This document shows, piece after piece, positions 1 through 6,617 of a stretch of DNA of 14,913 nucleotides; position 1 is the first letter of the stretch; every line of letters begins with the position of its first letter. The stretch is from an uncultured Lachnospiraceae bacterium. GTDB lineage: Bacteria; Bacillota; Clostridia; Lachnospirales; Lachnospiraceae. The stretch spans positions 1 through 14,913 of the forward strand of contig CAJUIS010000040.1 of assembly GCA_910586645.1 (NCBI GenBank). Direction: 5' to 3'. The notes below the pieces were generated by a model. That model did no database searches and was not told where the DNA came from. It was given only the letters and a program-made list of their open reading frames with translations. The position numbers and the translations under genes were made by a program.

Positions 1-413
1 TTGCAGATTTTGTAATCATCTTGAATTGACAATAGAATTTGCTCATAACTTTCATCTATCAGCGGAAGTACGCCTGATAAGTCGGGAATTTGCTTTTGCT
101 CCGTCATAAAAAGAAGCTGAAAAAGTTTTGGTTCATTAACAGAAAAAAGAATATACTGCGTACCTGCGCCCTTAAAAGGGTGTTCCTCTGCCAAACCTCT
201 GTTGACATATTCTTTATACAAGGCTTTTGCAGATTCAATCATAGCCTGCTGAACTTCCTCCATATTTCTGAATACAGTAAAAATTGGTCTTGCCGAGCTG
301 CCGAGGTATGTTCCCAATGCTCTGGAAGTCAACGCTTCGTATCCGTCTGTTTTGACAATGTGCAGCGCGGCTTCAATAATTTCCGCTTTCGTGAATTTTG
401 CTTTTGGCGGCAT
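1..413 (-). CDS. TetR/AcrR-family transcriptional regulator, C-terminus cut by window edge
   Basis: Reading the minus strand from an ATG at 411-413 gives 137 codons open to the window edge, starting MPPKAKFTKAEIIEAAL. This is the usual TetR N-terminal DNA-binding helix bundle: helix 1 at about residues 8-21, a helix-turn-helix at about 28-48 (ALTSRALGTYLGSSARPIFT) and the F-x-N-M-E-E link to the ligand domain. Residues 80-105 (GTQYILFSVNEPKLFQLLF) resemble the WHG-type ligand domain of some TetR proteins. A GGGGGA ribosome site lies about 7 bases before the ATG. A promoter and an imperfect dyad lie directly upstream, so autorepression is likely. The regulated partner is not visible and may lie beyond the left edge. 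Family assignment is confident; ligand and targets are unknown. Confidence 0.87.
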   Translation of the reverse strand, partial: MPPKAKFTKAEIIEAALHIVKTDGYEALTSRALGTYLGSSARPIFTVFRNMEEVQQAMIESAKALYKEYVNRGLAEEHPFKGAGTQYILFSVNEPKLFQLLFMTEQKQIPDLSGVLPLIDESYEQILLSIQDDYKIC

Positions 414-433
414 ATTCTGATCCCCCTTTTTTT

Positions 434-461
434 AAACCATATGTTTTAAATCATGTGATTT
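434..461. promoter_or_regulatory. Candidate TetR operator (imperfect inverted repeat)
   Basis: AAACCATATG (434-443) and CATGTGATTT (452-461) are inverted copies matching at 8 of 10 positions, with an 8-bp spacer. The dyad sits directly downstream of the TATAAT box, where a bound repressor would block transcription start. It is probably the autoregulatory site of the adjoining TetR protein; this is inference from position and symmetry. Confidence 0.45.
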
Positions 462-489
462 ATTATAATCAGAATTACTGAAAAGTCAA
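462..489 (-). promoter_or_regulatory. Sigma-A type promoter of the left-edge TetR gene
   Basis: On the minus strand TTGACT (484-489) and a perfect TATAAT (462-467) are separated by 16 bp and lie about 50 bp upstream of the regulator's ATG. Match to consensus is strong; activity is inferred. Confidence 0.7.
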
Positions 490-795
490 TAGGCGGAAGC
501 GTTTTTTTGCTGCCGCCTTCTTGTGCCTATGCAACGATGATTTTCTTTTCTGCAATCTCCTTCACATATGTTCGTGTGTTATTCATTTTCTGGCGCCGTA
601 TCTGGTTATCAGACTTTCTAGCCCTTGAATTTGCCTTTATAAGCAGTCAGGGAAAGGGTAAATTGTGTGAAATCATAAAAACGGATAAGGCGGACATATT
701 GCGATAATCCTTTATTTTCAGGGCTTTTGGAGGATTTTGCCGATAACCTATGAGAGCGATAAACGCTCATAATTTTGTGGTTTTCAAATGGGAAT
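490..795. other. Gene-poor spacer with a possible gene remnant
   Basis: No convincing gene was found. On the minus strand one frame stays open for about 40 codons (roughly 650 down to 530). It has a basic, coding-like composition ending KEIAEKKIIVA then stop, but it lacks a clear start and matches no family I recognise. Near the right end an imperfect stem (ATGAGAGCG at 750-758 with CGCTCAT at 764-770) could form a small hairpin. Both may be debris of earlier genes. Confidence 0.35.
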
Positions 796-1257
796 TTAAC
801 TGTTCATAAGGTAACGGCCTTTTCCAATTTTGGTTACGATATTATTTTTTTCAAATTGATTTAAAATGCGCTGAAGCTGTCTTGGACTGCAATGAAGTCT
901 GAAGGCGGTTTTTTCTATTCCAGATAAGATATGATTGTCGCATTTGAATTTCATATAATTGAGAATGCGTTCAGAAAGTGAAGATGGCGCTGCGTCAGTA
1001 TTTGTTATCGAACGTATCTTATTTGCCAGTGTTGCAGACTCGGCAACAATATTATCGCTGCTTACTGCAAATAAATCCATTTCACTAAAGATGTAGTTCT
1101 TACCGCCGTTTGCAAGGCTGTAAGCGTTGCCGTCATCACGGACAAATGATATTGAAATATTTCCGCGTATTACTACTTGAAAATAGTTATAATTTGATAC
1201 GCTTTCACCAGATTCACGTTATACACTGTTTTTTACTTCAATTACACCATTTATTAT
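796..1257 (-). pseudogene. Crp/Fnr-family transcriptional regulator, degraded
   Basis: The last 94 codons (ATG at 1078-1080 to stop at 796) encode the end of a sensor domain and a C-terminal winged-helix DNA-binding domain (SLSERILNYMKF... CSPRQLQRILNQFEKNNIV... GKGRYLM), typical of Crp/Fnr proteins. The same frame continues upstream of that ATG with cyclic-nucleotide-binding-fold text (YNYFQVVIRGNISISFV, then DDGNAYSLANGGKNYIFSEMDLFAV shifted into the same beta-roll). It is interrupted by TAA at 1219-1221, preceded by IINGVIEVKNSV, and again by TAA at 1261-1263. The text also jumps from VAES to ATLANKIRS, where family members normally have about 35-45 further residues, suggesting an in-frame deletion. 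It is therefore read as a dead gene rather than a 94-residue protein, although a DNA-binding fragment could still be made. Confidence 0.75.
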
Positions 1258-1284
1258 GGATTACTGATTGTCTGTTGCCAAAAT

Positions 1285-1312
1285 GTTATAGCAAATCCTT
1301 GCAGATTGACAA
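1285..1312 (-). promoter_or_regulatory. Possible promoter of the degraded Crp-type gene
   Basis: On the minus strand TTGTCA (1307-1312) and TATAAC (1285-1290) are 16 bp apart, just upstream of the pseudogene remnant. Placement fits the original gene start; function is inferred. Confidence 0.35.
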
Positions 1313-1456
1313 CCTATTTTTGAAATACTTTACAATAGAAATCCATTTTCGGGGCAATAGGTACAAAATGTCTCCTATTGTGTTTGGAATCTCTTGAAAT
1401 AGAAGGTTTCCAGAGTACCTAAAGCGTAACATCTATAAAAATAAGGAAGACATTTT

Positions 1457-1477
1457 AAAAATGCGTTCCCCATTTTT
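1457..1477 (-). terminator. AT-rich hairpin after the methyltransferase gene
   Basis: AAAAATG (1457-1463) and CATTTTT (1471-1477) form a 7-bp perfect stem with a 7-base loop, beginning 2 bases beyond the methyltransferase stop codon. On the minus strand the stem ends in TTTTT. It is AT-rich for a terminator, but its position supports the role. Confidence 0.4.
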
Positions 1478-1478
1478 A

Positions 1479-2816
1479 TTACATAGCTATAGATATAGTG
1501 CCATATTTTCCTCTACGTTGAATTAAAGACTTTTTTTCAATTTCTTCTACTGGCATTTTTGCTGCTATCTCTGAAAGAATCTCTTCTAAACGTGAATTTA
1601 TAGTAATATTCCTCTCTTTTTTCCTACGCAATATTCCTTGGCATCCTACCGGAGATATATAAATTGCCTCTGGAGCATCTGCGGATATAATATTCTGCAA
1701 AGATACAAAATTGCTATGCTCAGGAATTGCTGTACAGTTTAGAATCAAATTATCATTAAGTTTAATCTTTTCCTTTCTCAAATCATAGAATTCATTTTTA
1801 TCTGGCAGTTCCAGTATTCGTTCGGACAACACTTTCTTATACTTCGCTATGTTAAATACATTATTATTGTGAATTAAGCGTTCTCCAATCCAACGAACAA
1901 CAGGCACTGCCCATGAATTTCCAATAGCTTGATAACGATTAGTTCTTCTCGCTCCATGAATATTAGTATAGTTATCCGGAAATCCCATCATTCTTTCACA
2001 TTCTAATGGTGATAAGCGTCGAATACGACCGTCTTGCACTACAAATAAGGAGCCATTGTATGCTGCTGCATTTCCATTCCATTTAGTTGCATATGCAGCA
2101 TATAAGCAATCTGAATATTCCCGAAAAATCTCAAAATAATGTCCTTCTTTTTCGAAATTAAGTGCAAAAGATGGGTAAACTGCCAACTCACTTGTATGTT
2201 GTTCAAACAGTATATTTTCTGGTTTAAAATCTTTTCCTCCAGCTAACACATATAATCGCCGCCTCTGTTGCGGTAAACCAAAATACTTAGCATCCAAAAC
2301 TCTCCATGCCACATTTCTTTTAGTTCCCCTAAGCAATCCCGCAGTTGGCCATCGTTTAAGTGTTAATACCTTATTCAAACCAGCAAGGGAGGAAATCAAA
2401 CAACCGAAAGCATTTGTTTTATCTGTTAATACGCCTTCTACATTTTCCCAAAAAACAGTACATGGAGATAACCCATCTTGTTTCCTAACTATATCATTAG
2501 CTTCAATTATGTCAACAAACTTTAGAGTAAGATTTCCCCTTGCATCCTCAAGCCCTTTTTTTCCACCAGCTAATGAGAAAGCCTGACAAGGTGTACCTCC
2601 ACATATTAAATCAGGTGAACATATTTTTTTTTCTAACAATAAATTTGGAATGCCATTCATATCACCTAAATTCTCAATGTTAGGAAATTTTTCCTTAAGC
2701 ACTGAAGAAGGGAAAGTGGCTATTTCAGAAAACCATTGAAATGATAATCCTAAGGGTTTCCAAGCTACGGAAGCTGCTTCGATGCCAGAGCATATACTAC
2801 CGACAGTTTTTATCAT
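1479..2816 (-). CDS. DNA (cytosine-5)-methyltransferase of a type II R-M system
   Basis: This 445-residue protein should transfer a methyl group from S-adenosylmethionine to C5 of cytosine in the site cut by the endonuclease encoded just upstream. The m5C motifs appear in order: motif I SICSGIEAASVAW (8-19), motif IV GGTPCQAFS with catalytic C77, motif VI ENV (124-126), motif VIII QQRRRRLYV-like (183-190), motif IX LSPLECERMMGFP (268-280) and motif X YQAIGNSWAVPVV (295-307). The target-recognition stretch between VIII and IX is short (about 70 residues). About 135 residues follow motif X, including SPVGCQGILRR (388-398), a motif I associate with phage-type cytosine methyltransferases. An AGGGGAG ribosome site lies 6 bases before the ATG. 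It lies 40 bp behind the nuclease gene on the same strand, so the two are likely co-transcribed. Both genes are AT-rich relative to the housekeeping genes to the right, suggesting transfer. The recognition sequence cannot be read from the protein. Confidence 0.93.
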   Translation of the reverse strand: MIKTVGSICSGIEAASVAWKPLGLSFQWFSEIATFPSSVLKEKFPNIENLGDMNGIPNLLLEKKICSPDLICGGTPCQAFSLAGGKKGLEDARGNLTLKFVDIIEANDIVRKQDGLSPCTVFWENVEGVLTDKTNAFGCLISSLAGLNKVLTLKRWPTAGLLRGTKRNVAWRVLDAKYFGLPQQRRRLYVLAGGKDFKPENILFEQHTSELAVYPSFALNFEKEGHYFEIFREYSDCLYAAYATKWNGNAAAYNGSLFVVQDGRIRRLSPLECERMMGFPDNYTNIHGARRTNRYQAIGNSWAVPVVRWIGERLIHNNNVFNIAKYKKVLSERILELPDKNEFYDLRKEKIKLNDNLILNCTAIPEHSNFVSLQNIISADAPEAIYISPVGCQGILRRKKERNITINSRLEEILSEIAAKMPVEEIEKKSLIQRRGKYGTISIAM

Positions 2817-2856
2817 AATTTGCTCCCCTTTCGTAGTGTTTTATTACTGTATCTAA

Positions 2857-3807
2857 TTAAAGTTCTTCACATGGCTTTTTTTTTGAAAGAAATTGGTTAA
2901 ATTGTTTTTTCCACAACTCTAAATCATACCAGCAGCAACCAACGCATCCTTTTTCATCAGCTTTAGAAGCTCCTCGCCATTTCTCATCCCCATCATAAAA
3001 CCATTTGATTCCAAAAAAATCGCCTCTAGTTCCTGTTGATACACATCTTTTACAATATCTCTCTTTTTGCAAATTTGTTTGATTTGTAAGTAACTGAAAC
3101 TTATTCTTTATTTCTTCATCTGACATTGTTGTTTCATTGACAGTTTCTCCATTTACCCATCTTGATGAAGGAAATTTATGATCTATTATAAGTTCTGACG
3201 GCATTTGAGCCGAGTCAAAACAGGCATCTTTCAAAGGAAGCGCACTTTTTATCTTATTCTGCAAACTAACTGAAATCGTAAACCGTTTTTCATTATTCGT
3301 TGCATTTCGTTGCAATCGAATTAGCAAATCAAAATATTGCTTCCCACCGCATGTTGCACATTCTCTTTTAACAGTTGCTATGTAATATCCCATTTGCTTT
3401 AATGCCTTTATCCTCGCTGCTGGTTGTGGATTACTCTGAGGAACTGGTCCACATTTTCTACATTGCCATTTGGTCAAGCTTTCCATGCCATTTAGTGCAT
3501 CAAACACCGCCTGTGTATCAAATGCCTGTCTATTTTCCCAAAATTGACGTTGCTCATTTTGCCAAACCTGATTTTTTCCCGGATCTAATTCCGCATAACA
3601 TTGTAATGTCCAATTCTTTACATCAGCTAAGGTCAGAGGAATATCAGTCCCCTGATATTTTGATTTAATCGGAATTGCTCCATTCCATGTTTTTGCCGTA
3701 TAACGGAACGTAACTCCTAAATAATAATCTTGCATTCCATGTATTTGGAATAATTCTCCCGTTTTTACATTAGGATTAATTCTCTTGTTTTCAAAGGGAT
3801 ATGCCAT
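2857..3807 (-). CDS. Putative HNH-like type II restriction endonuclease
   Basis: A 316-residue protein placed immediately before a cytosine-5 methyltransferase gene, so a cognate restriction nuclease is the natural reading. An HNH/beta-beta-alpha-metal style core is visible: ELIIDHKFPSSRW (205-217, with D209-H210) followed by KFQLLTNQTNLQKERYCKRC (236-255, with N245). Cysteine pairs C116/C119 and C150/C153 form a probable zinc ribbon ahead of the core. C252/C255 with C288/C291 look like a second metal site. The N-terminal about 110 residues are not recognised and may hold DNA-recognition elements. AGGAGAG lies about 7 bases before the ATG and a good promoter lies upstream. The exact restriction-enzyme family and cut site are not known; the nuclease call rests on the motif plus context. 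Confidence 0.78.
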   Translation of the reverse strand: MAYPFENKRINPNVKTGELFQIHGMQDYYLGVTFRYTAKTWNGAIPIKSKYQGTDIPLTLADVKNWTLQCYAELDPGKNQVWQNEQRQFWENRQAFDTQAVFDALNGMESLTKWQCRKCGPVPQSNPQPAARIKALKQMGYYIATVKRECATCGGKQYFDLLIRLQRNATNNEKRFTISVSLQNKIKSALPLKDACFDSAQMPSELIIDHKFPSSRWVNGETVNETTMSDEEIKNKFQLLTNQTNLQKERYCKRCVSTGTRGDFFGIKWFYDGDEKWRGASKADEKGCVGCCWYDLELWKKQFNQFLSKKKPCEEL

Positions 3808-3846
3808 ATAATCTTCTCTCCTCTGTATATATGCTGTTACATCTAC

Positions 3847-3875
3847 ATGATAACATATTCCCTGATAAAGTTCAA
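3847..3875 (-). promoter_or_regulatory. Promoter of the restriction-modification operon
   Basis: Minus-strand TTGAAC (3870-3875) and TATCAT (3847-3852) are 17 bp apart, with a TG one base before the -10 box (extended -10). The start would fall about 35 bp before the nuclease ATG. A dyad TGTTA...TAACA (3835-3855) overlaps the -10 region and could be an operator. Confidence 0.6.
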
Positions 3876-3922
3876 TTTCTTATGCCCGTTTTCATAATAT
3901 TTTGTTACTATACTATGTTTTA

Positions 3923-4272
3923 AATCAAAATAACCGTAATGAAGTATCTCTTGTTTATTCCATAAACAGCCATGAAGAAGGTAATATGATTAAAGGAACC
4001 CAGATAAGTATGGATTTGGAATAGGATGCAAAAACGTATGAATTATTAAATGGAAAACATGATAAAGTTTGTGTATTGGTGCATAATTATCCAGCAGGTG
4101 CTGTTTTTTCCATTGAGGACTATTCGGAATTGCAGTAAAAAATGGACGATTATTATTTCGTTTTATGATAAATGGAGTAATCCTTACACAGCTTATTGTT
4201 GAGATAGTTCTTACCGTAATTTGTTTGATAATGTATATGAGCAATCAGCCTAAGAAGGTTTTGAAAGCGTAA
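3923..4272 (+). pseudogene. Broken gene for a protein with a C-terminal membrane helix
   Basis: A plus-strand reading frame with coding-like text runs NQNNRNEVSLVYSINSHEEG, then MIKGTQISMDLE, TAG (4022-4024), DAKTYELLNGKHDKVCVLVH, NYPAGAVFSIEDYSELQ, TAA (4136-4138), then KMDDYY. Near 4155 the frame shifts (FYDKWSNPYT), then shifts again to QLIVEIVLTVICLIMYM (a hydrophobic helix) and SNQPKKVLKA with a final TAA at 4270-4272. Two stops and two frame changes in otherwise continuous sequence indicate a dead gene. Its original product would have been an extracellular or cytosolic domain anchored by a C-terminal membrane segment. I do not recognise the family, and the 5' end is not definable. Confidence 0.6.
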
Positions 4273-4280
4273 TGTCTGTC

Positions 4281-4310
4281 TTGACAAACATACCAATAGT
4301 ATGATAGTAT
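4281..4310 (+). promoter_or_regulatory. Promoter of the TetR-MFS efflux unit
   Basis: TTGACA (4281-4286, perfect -35) and TAGTAT (4305-4310) are 18 bp apart. The first TetR operator lies between the two boxes and the second just downstream, a layout that supports tight repression. Confidence 0.6.
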
Positions 4311-4330
4311 AAATACATACTAAGAGTATG
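4289..4330. promoter_or_regulatory. Two tandem TetR operators, CATAC-N5-GTATG
   Basis: The identical inverted-repeat arms CATAC/GTATG occur twice: 4289-4303 (centre CAATA) and 4316-4330 (centre TAAGA), 27 bp centre to centre. Both overlap the promoter of the adjoining TetR gene. Perfect symmetry in two copies is unlikely by chance and fits autoregulation by a TetR dimer pair. Confidence 0.72.
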
Positions 4331-4352
4331 TTGAAAGGAGGGGATGGAAAAC

Positions 4353-5009
4353 ATGGCAAGAAATAAGCATCCGGAAGAAACCGTTCATTTAATATTGGAT
4401 GTTGCTTTTCGGTTGTTCATAGAAAAGGGATATGAGAATACTTCCATTCAGGATATTATTGATAATTTGGGCGGTCTTAGCAAAGGAGCCATCTACCATC
4501 ATTTTAAGTCAAAGGAAGAGCTTTTAATTGCTGTTACGGACAGGATGACGTCGGAATCTAACCAGATGCTTGCAGTAATTCGCGACCGATCTGATCTTAC
4601 TGGAAAGGAGAAGTTAAAGACAATTTTCAGAGAATCCATCAACCGGCCGGTGCAGGACGATATTTTTACAGTAGCTCCGGATTTTCACAATAATCCGAAA
4701 CTTCTTTTCAGCCTTTTGCATGATACCATAGAGAATGCGGCGCCAAATTATATTTTGCCGATTATTCAGCAGGGTATTTCAGACGGTTCTATCAAAACGG
4801 ATTATCCCAAGCAATTGGCGGAACTGATTTTACTCGCGGCAAATGTCTGGATGAATCCTATGATATTTGACAGTTCTGAGGAAGAGTCTTACTGTAAGTT
4901 TATGGTATTCAGACAGATGATGCAGGGCTTTGGCCTGGATATTGCAGATAGCGAAATGTTAGAGAGACTGCAGGAGCTGGCGTCTATTTATCAAAAGAAT
5001 AAACAGTAG
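4353..5009 (+). CDS. TetR/AcrR-family repressor of the adjacent MFS pump
   Basis: A 218-residue protein with the standard TetR layout: helix 1 at about 10-25 (ETVHLILDVAFRLFIEKGYE), helix-turn-helix about 31-50 (SIQDIIDNLGGLSKGAIYHH) ending in the F-K-S-K-E-E-L signature, and an all-helical ligand and dimer domain to the end. An upstream in-frame ATG at 4344 is only 2 bases from the GGAGG element, so the ATG at 4353, about 11 bases away, was preferred; the other start is possible. The gene is preceded by a promoter carrying two operators and followed 150 bp later by an MFS exporter gene on the same strand. This indicates a repressor that releases on binding a substrate of the pump. The ligand cannot be inferred. 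Confidence 0.9.
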   Translation: MARNKHPEETVHLILDVAFRLFIEKGYENTSIQDIIDNLGGLSKGAIYHHFKSKEELLIAVTDRMTSESNQMLAVIRDRSDLTGKEKLKTIFRESINRPVQDDIFTVAPDFHNNPKLLFSLLHDTIENAAPNYILPIIQQGISDGSIKTDYPKQLAELILLAANVWMNPMIFDSSEEESYCKFMVFRQMMQGFGLDIADSEMLERLQELASIYQKNKQ

Positions 5010-5044
5010 AAAACGCAATTTGAGAGTATTTCGCGAGTGCATTT

Positions 5045-5072
5045 CTGCCCTGTAAAATGGGCAGATATATTT
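5045..5072 (+). other. Hairpin between regulator and transporter genes
   Basis: CTGCCC (5045-5050) pairs with GGGCAG (5059-5064) around an 8-base loop, followed by ATATATTTT. It could act as a weak attenuator that lowers transporter expression relative to the regulator. A second small dyad, TACCG-GCGTG-CGGTA, lies at 5085-5099. Function of either is unproven. Confidence 0.35.
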
Positions 5073-5159
5073 TAAAATGATACATACCGGCGTGCGGTAC
5101 TAAAAATATGATACAGGATTTTGAAGGCAAACGAAACAGAAAAAATGGAGGGTTAAAGA

Positions 5160-6407
5160 ATGAATCAAAAATTATTTTCAAAGGATTTTACATTAGTTGT
5201 CATCGGACAGATTATTTCTTTGTTTGGCAATGCGGCAGTAAGGTTTGCATTGCCGCTGTATTTATTAAATTTGACAGGCTCATCCGCGCTTTACGGAACC
5301 GTTACAGCCTGCGCTTTTATTCCTGCTATTTTGCTGTCGCCTGTTGGCGGCATTGTCGCAGACAGGGTAAATAAAAGAAATATTATGGTAATTCTGGATT
5401 TTTTTACGGCGGCGGTTATTTTAGCCTTTTCCCTGCTTATGAATGAAGTGAATCTTATCCTTCTTCTGACGGTTACGCTGATGCTTCTGTACGGCATTGC
5501 GGGCGCATATCAGCCATCCGTGCAGGCAAGTATCCCTGCGCTTACCAGTCAGGATAATTTTATGGCGGCAAATTCCATTATCAATATAATCAGTTCATTT
5601 GCGTCTCTGGCAGGCCCTGTGCTTGGAGGGATTTTATACAGCGCATATGGATTAAAGCCGGTATTGCGGGTTTGCGCGGCGTGTTTTATTCTGTCGGCAG
5701 TTATGGAAATTTTTATTCAAATACCGTTCCAAAAACAAGCTTCAGACGGCGGCGTTTTGAAGACGGCCGGAGCTGATTTTGCGGAGAGCATCCGTTTTAT
5801 CCGAAAAGAGAAGCCTGTGATTGGAAAAGCTGTTCTTGTAATCTGCGGAATTAATTTGTTCCTTGCCGCAATGATTGTTGTGGCAGTTCCATATCTGGTA
5901 ACGGAGGCATTGAATTTAGAAGCTTCCCAGGCAAACAGGCTGTATGGCTTTGCAGAGGGGGCATTGGCTGCGGGCGGATTGGCAGGCGGTATCGGAGCAG
6001 GCGTTTTTGCAAACAAACTGACAATTCATAAATCGGGCAATCTTGTAATCGCTTGCGCAGTGTGCGTGTTTCCTATTGGCGTTTCATTGGCGCTGGTTTC
6101 ATCCGCAATGATAAATTATACTGTTATAACGGTATGCTGCTTTGCCATTATGGTATGTTCAACGCTTTTTACTGTGCAGATGATGTCCTTTATCCAGGCA
6201 GAGACTCCGCAGAACTTAATTGGAAAGGTGATTGCAGTCATTCTTACCGTTTCCATGTGCGCGCAGCCACTGGGCAATGCATTCTATGGCGTCCTGTTTG
6301 AAATTTGCAAAGGATGTGAATATGCTGTTGTTTTATTTTCGGGCGTTGTATCGCTTATGATTGCCATTGGAGCGGGAAATATTTTTAAAAGATTTTCATC
6401 GGAATAA
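5160..6407 (+). CDS. MFS drug/metabolite exporter (MFS_3, EntS/macrolide-efflux type)
   Basis: A 415-residue, very hydrophobic protein with about 12 predicted membrane helices, the normal size for this group. It opens with a short cytoplasmic tail and TM1 (TLVVIGQIISLFGNAAVRFA, 11-30). The MFS motif A equivalent is GGIVADRVNKR (63-73) in the loop after TM2, with D68 and R69 conserved. The sequence style (LFGNAAVRFALPLYLLNLTGS, SIPALT, GPVLGGILY) matches the MFS_3 exporters related to EntS and macrolide-efflux proteins, which use the proton gradient to expel small molecules. GGAGGG lies about 9 bases before the ATG. It follows a TetR gene on the same strand, so its expression is probably inducible. 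Substrate is not predictable. Confidence 0.9.
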   Translation: MNQKLFSKDFTLVVIGQIISLFGNAAVRFALPLYLLNLTGSSALYGTVTACAFIPAILLSPVGGIVADRVNKRNIMVILDFFTAAVILAFSLLMNEVNLILLLTVTLMLLYGIAGAYQPSVQASIPALTSQDNFMAANSIINIISSFASLAGPVLGGILYSAYGLKPVLRVCAACFILSAVMEIFIQIPFQKQASDGGVLKTAGADFAESIRFIRKEKPVIGKAVLVICGINLFLAAMIVVAVPYLVTEALNLEASQANRLYGFAEGALAAGGLAGGIGAGVFANKLTIHKSGNLVIACAVCVFPIGVSLALVSSAMINYTVITVCCFAIMVCSTLFTVQMMSFIQAETPQNLIGKVIAVILTVSMCAQPLGNAFYGVLFEICKGCEYAVVLFSGVVSLMIAIGAGNIFKRFSSE

Positions 6408-6440
6408 AGTGAAAAAAGCAGCGGCTTTATGAAAGAATGT

Positions 6441-6499
6441 CATCTGGCGGAGAAATCCTTTTGAAAATTCAAAGCTTTTCGGAGAATTGCCGCCAGATG
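6441..6499. repeat. Long imperfect palindrome, possible REP/MITE-like element or terminator
   Basis: CATCTGGCGG (6441-6450) and CCGCCAGATG (6490-6499) are perfect 10-bp inverted ends of a 59-bp unit. The interior is also partly self-complementary (CTTTTGAA with TTCAAAG near 6458-6474). It sits between the convergent MFS and amidase genes, where it could end transcription from either side, or it could be a dispersed palindromic repeat. Only one copy is in this window. Confidence 0.5.
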
Positions 6500-6530
6500 C
6501 AGCAGTCTGTCAGTTCCATAGTTTGGTTTC

Positions 6531-6582
6531 ATCCGCATTGCGTTTGAGGAAAAAGGGACTTTTCCTGTTTAGCGGATTTTTG
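6531..6582 (+). terminator. Compound hairpin with T tract downstream of the MFS gene
   Basis: ATCCGC (6531-6536) pairs with GCGGAT (6572-6577), enclosing an inner stem GGAAAA (6548-6553) / TTTTCC (6560-6565). The right arm runs into TTTTT on the plus strand, which fits termination of the MFS transcript. The interrupted stem lowers confidence. Confidence 0.4.
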
Positions 6583-6617
6583 ACCTTTCGGTAGCAGAGA
6601 ACGTGAAAATTTAAATG

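Noticed and set aside
90..449. 119-codon plus-strand frame
   Set aside because: It lies opposite the TetR gene, has no ribosome site and a protein text without family character; the minus-strand frame is clearly coding.
1110..1397. 95-codon plus-strand frame
   Set aside because: It covers the antisense of the Crp relic and its promoter, and composition looks random.
3990..4359. Two minus-strand frames over the spacer before the TetR gene
   Set aside because: They run opposite the plus-strand pseudogene and the TetR promoter; text is Ile/His/Pro-rich and non-family-like.
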